A stretch of DNA of 64,000 bases from Magnetospirillum sp. SS-4 (GCF_902729425.1 NZ_CACVCH010000081.1:101326-165325), one strand, 5' to 3'; positions 1 through 8,961 are shown, counted from the first letter of the stretch. Translations and numbers: made by a program. The notes: generated by a model from the letters alone, not told the origin.

Positions 1-14
1 TTTGGGAAAACGGA

Positions 15-47
15 AAGGCCACCCCCGGATGGTCCGGGGATGGCCTT
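15..47 (-). terminator. Rho-independent-like terminator downstream of hemA
   Basis: An inverted repeat has arms at 15-29 and 33-47, a 3-base loop and one mismatch. Read on the minus strand it follows the hemA stop and is succeeded by a T-rich stretch (positions 14 to 1). Confidence 0.6.
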
Positions 48-85
48 GGGCCGCGCGATCTTGCCGGCGACGGGCGGCGGGATCG

Positions 86-1324
86 CTATTCCGCCGCCCG
101 GGAGGGCTTGGGATGCGGAATCTTGTGCAGGTCCAGTTGTTCCCACACCGTGCTGAATGCGTTGACCAGATGATCCATCATGGCGTCGTCGTGCAGCGGC
201 GTCGGGGTGATGCGCAGCCGCTCGGTCCCCACCGGCACGGTGGGGTAGTTGATGGGCTGGACGTAGATGTTGTGCTCCTTCAGCAGCAGGTCGCTGGCCT
301 GCTTGCACAAGGCGGCGTTGCCCACCATCACCGGCACGATGTGGCTGACCGACGGCATCACCGGGATACCCATCTCGGTCAGGCGGCGCTTGCAGGTGGC
401 GGCGCGTTCCTGGTGGCGGTCGCGCAACGACGGATTGGCGCGCAGGAAGCGGATCGAGGCCAGGGCGGCGGCGGCCACCGCCGGCGGCATCGACGACGAG
501 AAGATGAAGCCGGGGCCGAAGCTGCGCACGTAATCGACGCAGGAATCGCTGGCGGCGATATAGCCGCCGACCACGCCCACCGCCTTGGCCAGGGTGCCCT
601 GGATGATGGTGATGCGGTCGCGCACGCCGTCGCGTTCGGCCACGCCCGATCCCTCGGCGCCGTACATGCCGACGGCATGGACCTCGTCCAGGTAGGTCAT
701 GGCGTTGTGGGCCTCGGCCACGTCGCACAACTCGGCCAGCGGCGCGATGTCGCCATCCATGGAATAGACCGATTCGAAGGCGACCAGCTTGGGCGTCTCC
801 TTGGGGTAGGCCGACAGCAGCTGGTCCAGGTTCTCGGGGTCGTTGTGGCGGAAGACATGCTTGGCCGAGCGGCCATGGCGGATGCCCTCGATCATGGAAT
901 TGTGGTTCAGCTCGTCCGAGAACATGACGCAGCCGGGAATGGAGGCGCCCAGGGTGGACAGGGCGGTCTGGTTGGCGACGTAGCCCGAGGTGAACAGCAG
1001 CGCCGCTTCCTTGCCGTTGAAGGAGGCCAGCTCCTCCTCCAGCAGGACGTGATAGTGGTTGGTGCCCGAGATGTTGCGGGTGCCGCCGGCGCCGGCGCCG
1101 CAGCGTTCCAGCGCCTCGTGGGCGGCCTTGACGACGTCGGGATGCTGGCCCATGCCGAGATAGTCGTTGGAGCACCACACCACGACCTCGTAGGTCTTGC
1201 CGTCGCGGTAATTGGTGGCGATGGGAAAGCGGCCGCGCTGGCGTTCAAGATCGGCGAAGACCCGGTAGCGGCCTTCGCTCTTCAGCTCGGCGATCCGCTT
1301 GGCGAAATAATGCTCGTAATCCAT
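86..1324 (-). CDS. hemA: 5-aminolevulinate synthase
   Basis: This PLP enzyme condenses glycine and succinyl-CoA to 5-aminolevulinate, the first step of haem and tetrapyrrole synthesis by the C4 (Shemin) route used by alphaproteobacteria. The 412-residue length is usual for the family. Visible landmarks are the N-terminal MDYEHYF, the glycine-rich [17 protein letters not shown] near residues 77-92, the DEVHAVG PLP-pocket motif near 213-219, and the PLP lysine K247 in GTLAKAVG. A strong GGGAGGAG ribosome site lies just before the ATG and supports this start. The gene appears monocistronic, with a hairpin after the stop. Confidence 0.96.
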   Translation of the reverse strand: MDYEHYFAKRIAELKSEGRYRVFADLERQRGRFPIATNYRDGKTYEVVVWCSNDYLGMGQHPDVVKAAHEALERCGAGAGGTRNISGTNHYHVLLEEELASFNGKEAALLFTSGYVANQTALSTLGASIPGCVMFSDELNHNSMIEGIRHGRSAKHVFRHNDPENLDQLLSAYPKETPKLVAFESVYSMDGDIAPLAELCDVAEAHNAMTYLDEVHAVGMYGAEGSGVAERDGVRDRITIIQGTLAKAVGVVGGYIAASDSCVDYVRSFGPGFIFSSSMPPAVAAAALASIRFLRANPSLRDRHQERAATCKRRLTEMGIPVMPSVSHIVPVMVGNAALCKQASDLLLKEHNIYVQPINYPTVPVGTERLRITPTPLHDDAMMDHLVNAFSTVWEQLDLHKIPHPKPSRAAE

Positions 1325-1443
1325 GCCACTCCTCCCTTCGCGCCGGCGTTGGCCGCGCGAGCCTCGGCGATCCTAGAGGATCGAAAAGGCGGCTTGCAAG
1401 TGTACATGCCGTAATGTCGGCGGTACTTGTCCTTGCCTGTCCG

Positions 1444-2829
1444 TCATATCGATTCCCGGATCAAGGCTCCATGAGCTTCGTCAAGGGCGCGGCCGAAGCG
1501 CCGCAGCATCTCTGCGATTTCGTCTTCCGAGATGACCAAGGGCGGAGAGAAGGCGATGGTGTCGCCCATGGCCCGCAGGATGACGCCGTTGGCCTGCGCC
1601 CGGGCCACCACCGCCGGGCCGACGCCCCGCGTCGCGTCGAACGGCCGGCGGCTGGCCTTGTCGTCGACCAGTTCCAGGGCGCCGATCAGCCCGACGCCCC
1701 GCTTCTCGCCCACCAGCGGGTGGTCGCGGAACGCCTCCAGCCCCCGTTGCAGAGCCGGTCCGACCGTGGCGACCTGGGCCAGGATGTCGCGTTCGGCATA
1801 GATTTTCAGGGTCTCGACCGCCACCGCCGCCGAGACCGGATGGCCGCCATAGGTATAGCCATGGCCGAATACGCCGATGCGCCCCGATTCCTCGGCCACC
1901 GGACCAAAGACCCGCTCGTTGACCATCAGGGCCGAGATGGGGGCGTAGCCCGACGACAATCCCTTGGCCAGGGTCATCATGTCGGGGCGGATGGCGAAGG
2001 TCTCGGTGCCGAACATCTTGCCGGTGCGGCCGAAGCCGCAGATGACCTCGTCGGCGACCAGCAGGATGTCGTGGCGGTCCAGCACCGCCTGGATCTTGGG
2101 GAAATAGGTGGCGGGCGGCACGATGACGCCGCCGGCTCCCATCACCGGCTCGGCGAAGAAGGCGGCGACGGTGTCGGGGCCCTCGGCCAGGATGAGCGCT
2201 TCCAGATCCTCGGCCATGCGGGTGGCGAAGTCGGCCTCGCTCTCGTCCGGCCGGCCGAAGCGGTAGTGATGGGGGCAGCCGGCCTTGAGGGTGCCGGGAA
2301 TCGGCACGTCGAACGACCGCTGGTTGTTGGGCAGGCCGGTCAGCGAGGCGGTGGCGATGGTGACGCCGTGATAGGCCTTGTCGCGGGCGATGATCTTCTT
2401 CTTGGCCGGCTGGCCCAGGGCGTTGGCGCGGTAGTGGATCAGCTTGATGGCGGTGTCGTTCGCCTCCGATCCCGATCCCGCCAGGAACACCTTCGACATC
2501 GGTGCCGGCGCCATGGCCAGCAGCCGGTCGCACAACTCCACCGCCGGATCGTGGCTCTTGTGGCTGAACAGGTGATAGAACGGCAGCTTGCGCATCTGGG
2601 CCGCCGCCGCCTCCACCAGCCGTTCCTCGCCCCAGCCGAGCGAGGTGCACCACAGTCCGGCCAGCCCCTCGATGTAATCGCGGCCCTGCTCGTCGAACAC
2701 CCGCACTCCCTGTCCGCGGGTGATGACCATCGGCCCGGTCTCGCGGTGGCGGATCAGGTTGGTGTAGGGGTGCAGGACGGATTCGACGTCGCGCTCGGCG
2801 GTGGTGCGGTTGCTGGTGCGCGGGTCCAT
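1444..2829 (-). CDS. Class III PLP-dependent aminotransferase (omega-amino acid/pyruvate type)
   Basis: This cytoplasmic fold-type I aminotransferase has 461 residues. It probably moves an amino group from an omega-amino acid or polyamine to pyruvate or a keto acid; the donor cannot be read from sequence. Signatures are GSGSEANDTAIKL near residues 118-130, KAYHG near 151, the LLVADEVICGFGRTG motif with PLP aspartate D260, and the PLP lysine K289 in MTLAKGLSSGYAP. The ATG chosen begins MDPRTSN. The frame stays open further upstream, but that extension is arginine-rich noise and overlaps the neighbouring gene. It may be annotated as an aspartate aminotransferase family protein. Confidence 0.9.
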   Translation of the reverse strand: MDPRTSNRTTAERDVESVLHPYTNLIRHRETGPMVITRGQGVRVFDEQGRDYIEGLAGLWCTSLGWGEERLVEAAAAQMRKLPFYHLFSHKSHDPAVELCDRLLAMAPAPMSKVFLAGSGSEANDTAIKLIHYRANALGQPAKKKIIARDKAYHGVTIATASLTGLPNNQRSFDVPIPGTLKAGCPHHYRFGRPDESEADFATRMAEDLEALILAEGPDTVAAFFAEPVMGAGGVIVPPATYFPKIQAVLDRHDILLVADEVICGFGRTGKMFGTETFAIRPDMMTLAKGLSSGYAPISALMVNERVFGPVAEESGRIGVFGHGYTYGGHPVSAAVAVETLKIYAERDILAQVATVGPALQRGLEAFRDHPLVGEKRGVGLIGALELVDDKASRRPFDATRGVGPAVVARAQANGVILRAMGDTIAFSPPLVISEDEIAEMLRRFGRALDEAHGALIRESI

Positions 2830-2906
2830 GGGGCCTCCCGGTGTTGGATGGTCCGCAGCATAGACCGGACCGGGGAGGGGACGGCAAGGGGGATCGATGC
2901 CGCCCA

Positions 2907-2931
2907 GGGCAATCGGTGTTTCCGATCGCCC
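2907..2931 (-). terminator. Hairpin after the D,D-carboxypeptidase gene
   Basis: A ten-base stem (2907-2916 with 2922-2931, one G-T pair) lies between the carboxypeptidase stop and the aminotransferase start on the same strand. No clear T-tract follows, so it could instead be an attenuator. Confidence 0.35.
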
Positions 2932-2942
2932 CGAACGGGGCG

Positions 2943-4211
2943 TCAGGAACTGGGGGTGAGCAGCTTGCACCCCTTGCCCGCTTTTTGCAGCTTCTTGCAG
3001 GCGGCGCGGGCCTGATCCTCGTTGAGGCCGCCGATGCGGGCGCGATAGAGCGGCTTCTTGGCGGTGCCGGCCTTGTCGATGTCGATGGCGCCGCTGTCGA
3101 CCAGCCTGCCGAGGCGCTTGGCGGCGGCGGCGGCGGCCTGCTGGGCCGGACGGTACGTGCCGAAGGCTCCGACCTGGATCGACCACGAGGCCGGGTCGGC
3201 GTCGCCGACGGCGTCGTCTTCGGAGTTGGCGCGGGTGGGGCCGCGCATGGCGACGGTCCCGGAGGCGGGCTTGGCCGCGGCCGGGGTCTTGGCGGCCTGG
3301 GCGGCGGCCACCAGATCGTCGATGTTCGGCAGGTCGTCGGCTTCGGTTTCCGCCTGGGCGACCTCGACGGCGTGGCCGCGCTTCAGGCGCGCGAAGCCCT
3401 TGTCCAGCAATTCGCCCATGTGCTTGTCGCGCGACGCGCCGGTGGTGCCGCCGAACACCACGCCGATGATGCGCCGCTCGCCGCGCTTGGCCGACGAGAT
3501 CAGGTTGAAGCCCGACGCATGGATATAGCCGGTCTTGATGCCGTCGGCCCCGGGATAGCGCAGCATCAGGCGGTTGTGGGTGTTGATGGTCTGGCCGTCG
3601 TGGACGAACTGGCGCGACGAGAAATAGCGGTAATAGCGGCCGTGATGGCTGATCAGGGCGCGGGCCAGGGTGGCCTGGTCGCGCACCGTCGACACCTGGC
3701 CGGAATCGGGCAGGCCGGAGGCGTTGCGGTAGGTGGTGTTGCGCATGCCCAGCGCCCGGGCCTTGCGGGTCATCATCTGGGCGAAATTGGCCTCGCTGCC
3801 GCCGACGGCCTCGGCCACCACCACGGCGATGTCGTTGGCCGACTTGATCACCAGGGCCATGATGGCGTCCTGGACCGAAATTCTGTCGCCCGGCTCCAGC
3901 GTCAGCTTGGACGGCGACTGGGCGGCGGCGTGGGCCGAGACCTTCAGTTTGGAATCCAGGCGCAGCCGGCCGGCTTCCAGTTCGTCGAACAGCAGGTACA
4001 GCGTCATGACCTTGGTCAGGGACGCCGGATAGCGGCGGGCATCGGGGTTGGCGGCGTGGAGGACCGTGCCGTTGTTGGCGTCGATGACGATGGAGGCGTA
4101 ACGGTCCGCCAGGGCGGGCGACGTCGACAGAAACAGGCCGAACAGGACTGCAAGTGCCCCGAATAGGGCGGGGCGAAGGCTTGGCGGGAATCCGGTGCGG
4201 CTCGGGTGCAA
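2943..4211 (-). CDS. D-alanyl-D-alanine carboxypeptidase (S11) with C-terminal SPOR domain
   Basis: This is a periplasmic penicillin-binding protein that trims the terminal D-Ala from peptidoglycan stem peptides. A signal peptide covers roughly residues 1-35 (hydrophobic core ALFGALAVLFGLFLS, cleavage near ALA-DRYA). All three catalytic motifs are present: SLTK at 64-67, SAN at 124-126 and KTG at 226-228. Residues from about 345 to the end form a SPOR domain (SWSIQVGAFGTYRPAQQA), which binds denuded septal glycan and so suggests action at division sites. The start is TTG, supported by GGAAGG eight bases upstream. A lipoprotein gene diverges from it. Confidence 0.93.
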   Translation of the reverse strand: MHPSRTGFPPSLRPALFGALAVLFGLFLSTSPALADRYASIVIDANNGTVLHAANPDARRYPASLTKVMTLYLLFDELEAGRLRLDSKLKVSAHAAAQSPSKLTLEPGDRISVQDAIMALVIKSANDIAVVVAEAVGGSEANFAQMMTRKARALGMRNTTYRNASGLPDSGQVSTVRDQATLARALISHHGRYYRYFSSRQFVHDGQTINTHNRLMLRYPGADGIKTGYIHASGFNLISSAKRGERRIIGVVFGGTTGASRDKHMGELLDKGFARLKRGHAVEVAQAETEADDLPNIDDLVAAAQAAKTPAAAKPASGTVAMRGPTRANSEDDAVGDADPASWSIQVGAFGTYRPAQQAAAAAAKRLGRLVDSGAIDIDKAGTAKKPLYRARIGGLNEDQARAACKKLQKAGKGCKLLTPSS

Positions 4212-4244
4212 CGTGTCGACCTTCCGTTCAGCGATGGGATTCGA

Positions 4245-4284
4245 TTAAGGTAACGGGAAAACCAAGGTAGCGGGAAAACCTTAA
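4245..4284. repeat. Paired direct repeat within a short inverted repeat in a divergent promoter region
   Basis: The 15-base element GGTAACGGGAAAACC (4249-4263) is repeated with one change at 4266-4280, a 17-base period. The pair is bracketed by TTAAGGT at 4245 and ACCTTAA ending at 4284. It lies in the 233-base gap between the divergent carboxypeptidase and lipoprotein genes, just upstream of the former, and could be an operator. The binding protein is unknown. Confidence 0.5.
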
Positions 4285-4309
4285 AGAAATTACGAATCGG
4301 TGTCCAGCT

Positions 4310-4338
4310 TTGCCATGATCGGAATAATGACATATCGA
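4310..4338 (+). promoter_or_regulatory. Possible sigma-70-type promoter for the lipoprotein gene
   Basis: TTGCCA (4310-4315) and TATCGA (4333-4338) are separated by 17 bases, about 100 bases before the lipoprotein ATG. The match to consensus is only moderate. Confidence 0.3.
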
Positions 4339-4444
4339 TCGGTTATGATGTCCCTGCCGGACGCCGGGGAATAGCACCCATGTGGAATCCTCTTTCCGCC
4401 CCGGGTGGAGTCCAGTGTCTCCGTCGCAACCTGAAGGACTCGTG

Positions 4445-5116
4445 ATGAAGCGCCATTTCCGATTGTCTATGCTGTTGGTCGGGTTGTCCCTGGCCTCGGG
4501 ATGCACGTTCAAGGGCGGCGATATCGGCGATCCGATTCACCGCAAGTTTCATTGGTTCTCGTTCGTCGCCGGCGATGACATCGCCGCCTCGTGCCAGCCC
4601 GACCTGCCTGATCGCGTGCGTCTGGTCTACAACGCGGTATGGGGAGAGCAGGTCCGGATCTATGAATGGGACTCTGTGCGCCGTCTGCTCGGCATCCGGG
4701 TTTTCGGAGCCGGCGACCTGCGGGGGGTGACCCTGTCCGACCCGGTGGCGGGCTGGCGGTCCAGCGACGCGACGGTCCAGCTGGACGAGGCGGCTTCCGC
4801 CCGTCTGGTCGCCGCCCTGGCCGAGGACGGCGGTTTCGGCCCGCCGTCGGTGGGGCTGGACCTGCCGTCGCGCTCCTATCACTGGAGCGCCGCCACCTGC
4901 CGCCAGGGGCGCTTTACCTTCACCGGCTGGAAATACCCCTCGGCCGCCTTCGACGGCCTGCGTTTTCCCGCCCTGCTGTTCGGCCATGATCCCGATCGCG
5001 CCTCGGTGCGGCCGGCTGGCCCGATTCCGGTCGACGTCATGTGGGAATATGACCGCAACCGGGGCGCGGCGGTGGATTTCACCCTCAAGGTCGGCGCCGC
5101 CGGAATGGCCCGATGA
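4445..5116 (+). CDS. Predicted lipoprotein of unknown function
   Basis: This 223-residue protein begins with a typical lipoprotein signal: MKRH, a hydrophobic core (LSMLLVGLSLA), then the lipobox LASGC with the acylated cysteine at about residue 19. It should therefore be anchored in the inner or outer membrane. The rest is soluble and rich in Trp and Tyr, and I recognise no domain. The frame is open 63 bases further upstream, but GAAGGA just before ATG 4445 and the signal peptide fix this start. It is transcribed away from the carboxypeptidase, so an envelope role is likely but unproven. Confidence 0.75.
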   Translation: MKRHFRLSMLLVGLSLASGCTFKGGDIGDPIHRKFHWFSFVAGDDIAASCQPDLPDRVRLVYNAVWGEQVRIYEWDSVRRLLGIRVFGAGDLRGVTLSDPVAGWRSSDATVQLDEAASARLVAALAEDGGFGPPSVGLDLPSRSYHWSAATCRQGRFTFTGWKYPSAAFDGLRFPALLFGHDPDRASVRPAGPIPVDVMWEYDRNRGAAVDFTLKVGAAGMAR

Positions 5117-5124
5117 CGGTTATG

Positions 5125-5135
5125 TTGCACTGCAA
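5125..5135. promoter_or_regulatory. PhaR-type operator, distal copy
   Basis: TTGCACTGCAA is a near-perfect 11-base palindrome matching the TGC-N3-GCA pattern bound by the polyhydroxybutyrate regulator PhaR. It lies ten bases upstream of the phasin -35 element. Confidence 0.65.
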
Positions 5136-5144
5136 TAAGCCATA

Positions 5145-5174
5145 TTGACTTCGGGGGTGGCTTCGCCGCATAGT
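5145..5174 (+). promoter_or_regulatory. Phasin promoter
   Basis: A TTGACT -35 element (5145-5150) and a CATAGT -10-like element (5169-5174) have an 18-base spacer. They are flanked on both sides by PhaR-type palindromes, so bound PhaR would block the promoter until PHB granules titrate it away. Confidence 0.55.
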
Positions 5175-5183
5175 AGGCTTATG

Positions 5184-5194
5184 TTGCATTGCAG
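5184..5194. promoter_or_regulatory. PhaR-type operator, proximal copy
   Basis: TTGCATTGCAG lies ten bases after the -10 element, at the likely transcription start, and 59 bases from the distal palindrome. TTGC..GCA symmetry matches known PhaR sites. Confidence 0.65.
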
Positions 5195-5251
5195 TATGTG
5201 CGCATTGCGTGCGTGCGGCTGCGCCACCCCGCCTCCGAGGAGTTCATCGTC

Positions 5252-6145
5252 ATGGCCACCGTGAAAGCCAAGCCCGCCACCGCCACCGCCACTCCCGCCG
5301 TCAAGGCTCCGGCCCCCAAGGCCGTCAAGGCGACCGCCGCTCCCGTTTCCGCTCCTGCTCCCGCTCCCGTCGCGGCGCCCGCCGCCGTTTCGGCCGACGC
5401 GGTCAAGAGCATCGAGGAGGCCGTCGCCGTCGGCAAGGAGACCATCGAGACCGTGGTGAAGGCCTCGGCCGACGCCGCCGTCAAGGGGTATGACAAGGCC
5501 GCCAAGGGCTACGACAAGGTGGTCGCCCTGGGCAAGGAGCAGGTCGAGGCCGCCGTCGCCGTCGGCAAGGAGACCATCGAGAGCGTGGTGAAGGCCTCCG
5601 CCGAGGTCGCCACCAAGGGCTACGACAAGGCGGTCGCGCTGGGCAAGGAACAGGTGGACGCCGCCGTCGCCGTCGGCAAGGAAAGCATCGACACCGTGGT
5701 CAAGGCCTCCACCGCCGCCGCCGCCAGGAGCTTCGACAAGGCCGTCTCGCTGGGCAAGGAGCAGGCCGAGGCCGCCGTGCAGGCCCAGACCGTCGCCTAC
5801 AGGGGCTACGAGGATGTCCTGGCCTTCGGCCGCGAGAACATGGAGGCCATGGTCGCCGCCGGCAACATCCTCACCAAGGGCATGCAGGATATCGGCAAGG
5901 CCGTGCTGGCCGTCACCCAGGCCGCCATCGAGGACAACGTCGCCGCTTCCAAGGCGCTGCTGAACGTCAAGACCCTGGACGAGCTTATCGACGTGCAGAC
6001 CAATGCCGCCAAGTCCAATGTCGACAAGGCGGTCCTGGAGACCGCCCGCATCACCGAACAGTCGGTGAAGTTGGTCGAGGACGCCCTGGCCCCGATCGGC
6101 AAGCGGGTCGGCGCCGCCGTCGAGAAGTTCGTCAAGGCCGCCTGA
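5252..6145 (+). CDS. Phasin (PHB granule-associated protein) with tandem repeats
   Basis: This 297-residue phasin-family protein would coat polyhydroxybutyrate granules in the cytoplasm. Residues 1-50 are an Ala/Pro/Lys-rich, probably disordered tail. Residues 57-100, 101-137 and 138-174 are three copies of an amphipathic segment starting AVAVGKE; the first copy has a 7-residue insertion. The C-terminal half (residues 175-297, from about YRGYEDVLAFGRENMEAM) is the conventional phasin core. ATG 5252 follows GAGGAG; an in-frame TTG further upstream lies inside the operator and is rejected. Two PhaR palindromes support the call independently. A strong hairpin terminator follows. Confidence 0.88.
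   Translation: MATVKAKPATATATPAVKAPAPKAVKATAAPVSAPAPAPVAAPAAVSADAVKSIEEAVAVGKETIETVVKASADAAVKGYDKAAKGYDKVVALGKEQVEAAVAVGKETIESVVKASAEVATKGYDKAVALGKEQVDAAVAVGKESIDTVVKASTAAAARSFDKAVSLGKEQAEAAVQAQTVAYRGYEDVLAFGRENMEAMVAAGNILTKGMQDIGKAVLAVTQAAIEDNVAASKALLNVKTLDELIDVQTNAAKSNVDKAVLETARITEQSVKLVEDALAPIGKRVGAAVEKFVKAA
5420..5773 (+). repeat. Three in-frame tandem repeats in the phasin gene
   Basis: Units at 5420-5551 (132 bp), 5552-5662 (111 bp) and 5663-5773 (111 bp) encode AVAVGKE(T/S)I-type segments. DNA identity is high between units 1 and 2 and lower for unit 3, consistent with stepwise duplication. Confidence 0.85.
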
Positions 6146-6168
6146 ACCGGCGTTTCTTCGTTACGGAA

Positions 6169-6195
6169 CGGCCCGGCGGGACTCCCGCCGGGCCG
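6169..6195 (+). terminator. Terminator after the phasin gene
   Basis: A perfect 12-base GC stem (6169-6180 with 6184-6195) has a 3-base loop and lies 23 bases after the phasin stop. The following TTCGCGTTT is only weakly T-rich. Confidence 0.7.
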
Positions 6196-6305
6196 TTCGC
6201 GTTTGGCGGCGAAATTCTTGCCGGACGCGGAAGAGGTCTTTTCCTCGGCCATCCGCACCCAATATGATATGGGTGTAGCGAGAGCATACCTGAGCAATCG
6301 AGGCG

Positions 6306-6629
6306 ATGAGCGACGACAAGCGCAACGACGACGGCATTCAGACCGGGGTGGTCATCAAGACCCGTCCCAAGACGAAGAAACCGTCCATGTACAAGGTTCT
6401 GATGCTGAACGACGACTACACTCCCATGGAGTTCGTCGTTCATGTGCTGGAGCGATTCTTCAGCAAGAATCGCGAAGAGGCGACGCAGATCATGTTGCAT
6501 GTTCATACCCGAGGCGTCGGTATCTGTGGCGTATTCACCTACGAGGTGGCCGAGACCAAGGTCACGCAGGTGATGGATCTGGCTCGCCAGAACCAGCATC
6601 CGTTGCAGTGCACGATCGAGAAGGAATAG
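6306..6629 (+). CDS. clpS: ATP-dependent Clp protease adaptor ClpS
   Basis: ClpS is the 107-residue cytoplasmic adaptor that delivers N-degron substrates to ClpAP. The N-degron-binding core is clear: [20 protein letters not shown], then [22 protein letters not shown]. The N-terminal extension [15 protein letters not shown] is the flexible arm that inserts into ClpA. The gene is 19 bases upstream of clpA on the same strand, the standard clpS-clpA pairing. A GAGG ribosome site precedes the ATG. Confidence 0.97.
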   Translation: MSDDKRNDDGIQTGVVIKTRPKTKKPSMYKVLMLNDDYTPMEFVVHVLERFFSKNREEATQIMLHVHTRGVGICGVFTYEVAETKVTQVMDLARQNQHPLQCTIEKE

Positions 6630-6648
6630 ACCTAGAAAGGATCGGCCC

Positions 6649-8952
6649 ATGCTGTCGCGCAATCTGGAGCAGACCCTCCACCGAGCCTTGTCCCACGCCA
6701 CCGAGCGGCGGCACGAATATGCGACGCTGGAGCATCTGCTGCTGGCCTTGACCGAGGATCAGGACGCCGTGGCCGTGCTCCGGGCCTGCAACGTCGACCT
6801 CGACAAGCTGCGGCGCGATCTTGCCGATTTCATCGACACCAGCCTGGTCGACCTGATCAATCCGCGCGGTGTCGAGCCCAAGCCCACCGCCGGGTTCCAG
6901 CGGGTGGTGCAGCGCGCCGCCATCCATGTCCAGTCGTCGGGCCGCGAGGAAGTCACCGGCGCCAACGTGGTGGTGGCGCTGTTCTCGGAACGGGAAAGCC
7001 ACGCCGTCTACTTCCTGCAAATGCAGGACATGACCCGTCTCGACGCCGTGAACTACATCAGCCACGGCGTCGCCAAGGCCCCCGGCCGCGGCCAGAGCCG
7101 CACCGTCCACGGCGCCGACGAGGAATCCGGGGCCGACAAGGTGGTGAAGAAGGGCCAGGACGCGCTCAACGCCTATTGCGTCAACCTCAACAAGAAGGCG
7201 CTGGCCGGCAAGATCGATCCGCTGATCGGCCGCGACGAGGAGATCGACCGCACCATCCAGATCCTGTGTCGCCGCTCCAAGAACAACCCGCTCTATGTCG
7301 GCGATCCCGGCGTCGGCAAGACCGCCATCGCCGAGGGCCTCGCCCGGCGCATCGTCAAGGACGAGGTGCCCGAGGTGCTGGCCAACGCCACCATCTTCGC
7401 GCTGGACATGGGGGCGCTGCTGGCCGGCACCCGCTATCGCGGCGACTTCGAGGAACGCCTGAAGGCGGTGGTGACCGAGCTGGAGAATTACGACGGCGCC
7501 ATCATGTTCATCGACGAGATTCACACGGTGATCGGCGCCGGCGCCACCTCGGGCGGCTCCATGGATGCGTCGAACCTGCTGAAGCCGTCGCTGGCCTCGG
7601 GCACGCTGCGCTGCATCGGCTCGACCACCTACAAGGAATACCGCAATCACTTCGAGAAGGACCGCGCCCTGGTGCGCCGGTTCCAGAAGATCGACGTCAA
7701 CGAACCATCCATTCCCGATACCATCAAGATCCTGAACGGCATCAAGACCTACTACGAAAGCCACCACAAGGTCCGCTACACCCCCGACGCCATCAAGGCG
7801 GCGGTGGAGCTGTCGGCCAAGTACATCAACGACCGCAAGCTGCCCGACAAGGCCATCGACGTCATCGACGAGGTCGGCGCGTCGCGGATGCTGCTGCCGG
7901 AATCAAAGCGTCGCAAGACGGTGACGGTCAAGGACATCGAGGACGTGGTGGCCAAGATCGCCCGCATCCCCCCCAAGAGCGTATCGACCAACGACATGGC
8001 GGCGCTGAAGACCCTGGACCGCGACCTGAAAACCCTGGTGTTCGGCCAGGACAAGGCCATCGAGGCGCTGGCCTCGGCCATCAAGCTGGCCCGCGCCGGC
8101 CTGCGCGAGCCGGAGAAGCCCATCGGCTGCTATCTGTTCTCCGGCCCGACCGGCGTCGGCAAGACCGAGGTGGCGCGCCAGCTTGCCCGCATCATGGGGA
8201 TCGAGCTGACCCGCTTCGACATGTCGGAATACATGGAGCGCCATTCGGTGTCGCGGCTGATCGGGGCGCCGCCCGGCTATGTCGGCTTTGACCAGGGCGG
8301 CCTGCTTACCGACGCCATCGACCAGCATCCCCATTCGGTGCTGCTGCTCGACGAGATCGAGAAAGCCCACCCCGACCTGTTCAACATCCTGCTCCAGGTG
8401 ATGGATCACGGCCGCCTGACCGACCACAACGGCAAGGTGGTGGATTTCCGCAACGTCATCCTGATCATGACCACCAATGCCGGCGCCGCCGATCTGGCCA
8501 GGTCGGCCATCGGCTTCGAGCGGGCCTCGCGGGAGGGCGACGACACCGACGCCATCAACCGCATGTTCACCCCCGAATTCCGCAACCGGCTGGATTCCAT
8601 CATCGGCTTCGCCAATCTGACGCCGGAAATCGTCTCGCAGGTGGTGGACAAGTTCATCATGCAACTGGAAACCCAGTTGGGCGACCGTGACGTCACCATC
8701 GAACTGACCGACGAGGCCCGCGCCTGGCTGGCCCGCAAGGGCTATGACCGCTCGTTCGGCGCCCGGCCGCTGGCCCGCGTCATCCAGGAGCACATCAAGA
8801 AGCCGCTGGCCGAGGAATTGCTGTTCGGCAAGCTGGCCAAGGGCGGTGTCGTCCGCATCAAGCTTGGCGAGGACGGCAAGCTGAGCTTCGACTGCATCGC
8901 GGCGCCGCCCCACCGGCCGGCCAAGTCGCCGGTCGAGGAACTGGTGGGATAG
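6649..8952 (+). CDS. clpA: ATP-dependent Clp protease ATP-binding subunit ClpA
   Basis: ClpA is the hexameric AAA+ unfoldase that feeds substrates to ClpP. At 767 residues it is near normal length. It has an N-terminal Clp repeat domain (about 1-145), a first AAA+ module with Walker A GDPGVGKT near 218-225 and Walker B IMFIDEIHTV, and a second module with GPTGVGKT near 500 and LLLDEIEKAHPD. The spacer between modules lacks the long coiled-coil middle domain of ClpB, which separates it from that chaperone. AAGGATCG before the ATG supports the start. It is probably cotranscribed with clpS. Confidence 0.97.
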   Translation: MLSRNLEQTLHRALSHATERRHEYATLEHLLLALTEDQDAVAVLRACNVDLDKLRRDLADFIDTSLVDLINPRGVEPKPTAGFQRVVQRAAIHVQSSGREEVTGANVVVALFSERESHAVYFLQMQDMTRLDAVNYISHGVAKAPGRGQSRTVHGADEESGADKVVKKGQDALNAYCVNLNKKALAGKIDPLIGRDEEIDRTIQILCRRSKNNPLYVGDPGVGKTAIAEGLARRIVKDEVPEVLANATIFALDMGALLAGTRYRGDFEERLKAVVTELENYDGAIMFIDEIHTVIGAGATSGGSMDASNLLKPSLASGTLRCIGSTTYKEYRNHFEKDRALVRRFQKIDVNEPSIPDTIKILNGIKTYYESHHKVRYTPDAIKAAVELSAKYINDRKLPDKAIDVIDEVGASRMLLPESKRRKTVTVKDIEDVVAKIARIPPKSVSTNDMAALKTLDRDLKTLVFGQDKAIEALASAIKLARAGLREPEKPIGCYLFSGPTGVGKTEVARQLARIMGIELTRFDMSEYMERHSVSRLIGAPPGYVGFDQGGLLTDAIDQHPHSVLLLDEIEKAHPDLFNILLQVMDHGRLTDHNGKVVDFRNVILIMTTNAGAADLARSAIGFERASREGDDTDAINRMFTPEFRNRLDSIIGFANLTPEIVSQVVDKFIMQLETQLGDRDVTIELTDEARAWLARKGYDRSFGARPLARVIQEHIKKPLAEELLFGKLAKGGVVRIKLGEDGKLSFDCIAAPPHRPAKSPVEELVG

Positions 8953-8961
8953 GCGGCGGTC

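Noticed and set aside
2..1414. Long open frame on the plus strand opposite hemA
   Set aside because: It is an antisense shadow of hemA produced by high GC and codon bias; its translation is His/Gly/Arg-rich with no domain and no ribosome site.
5189..5251. N-terminal extension of the phasin from TTG 5189
   Set aside because: The TTG lies inside the PhaR palindrome, and the extension has no ribosome site; ATG 5252 follows GAGGAG.
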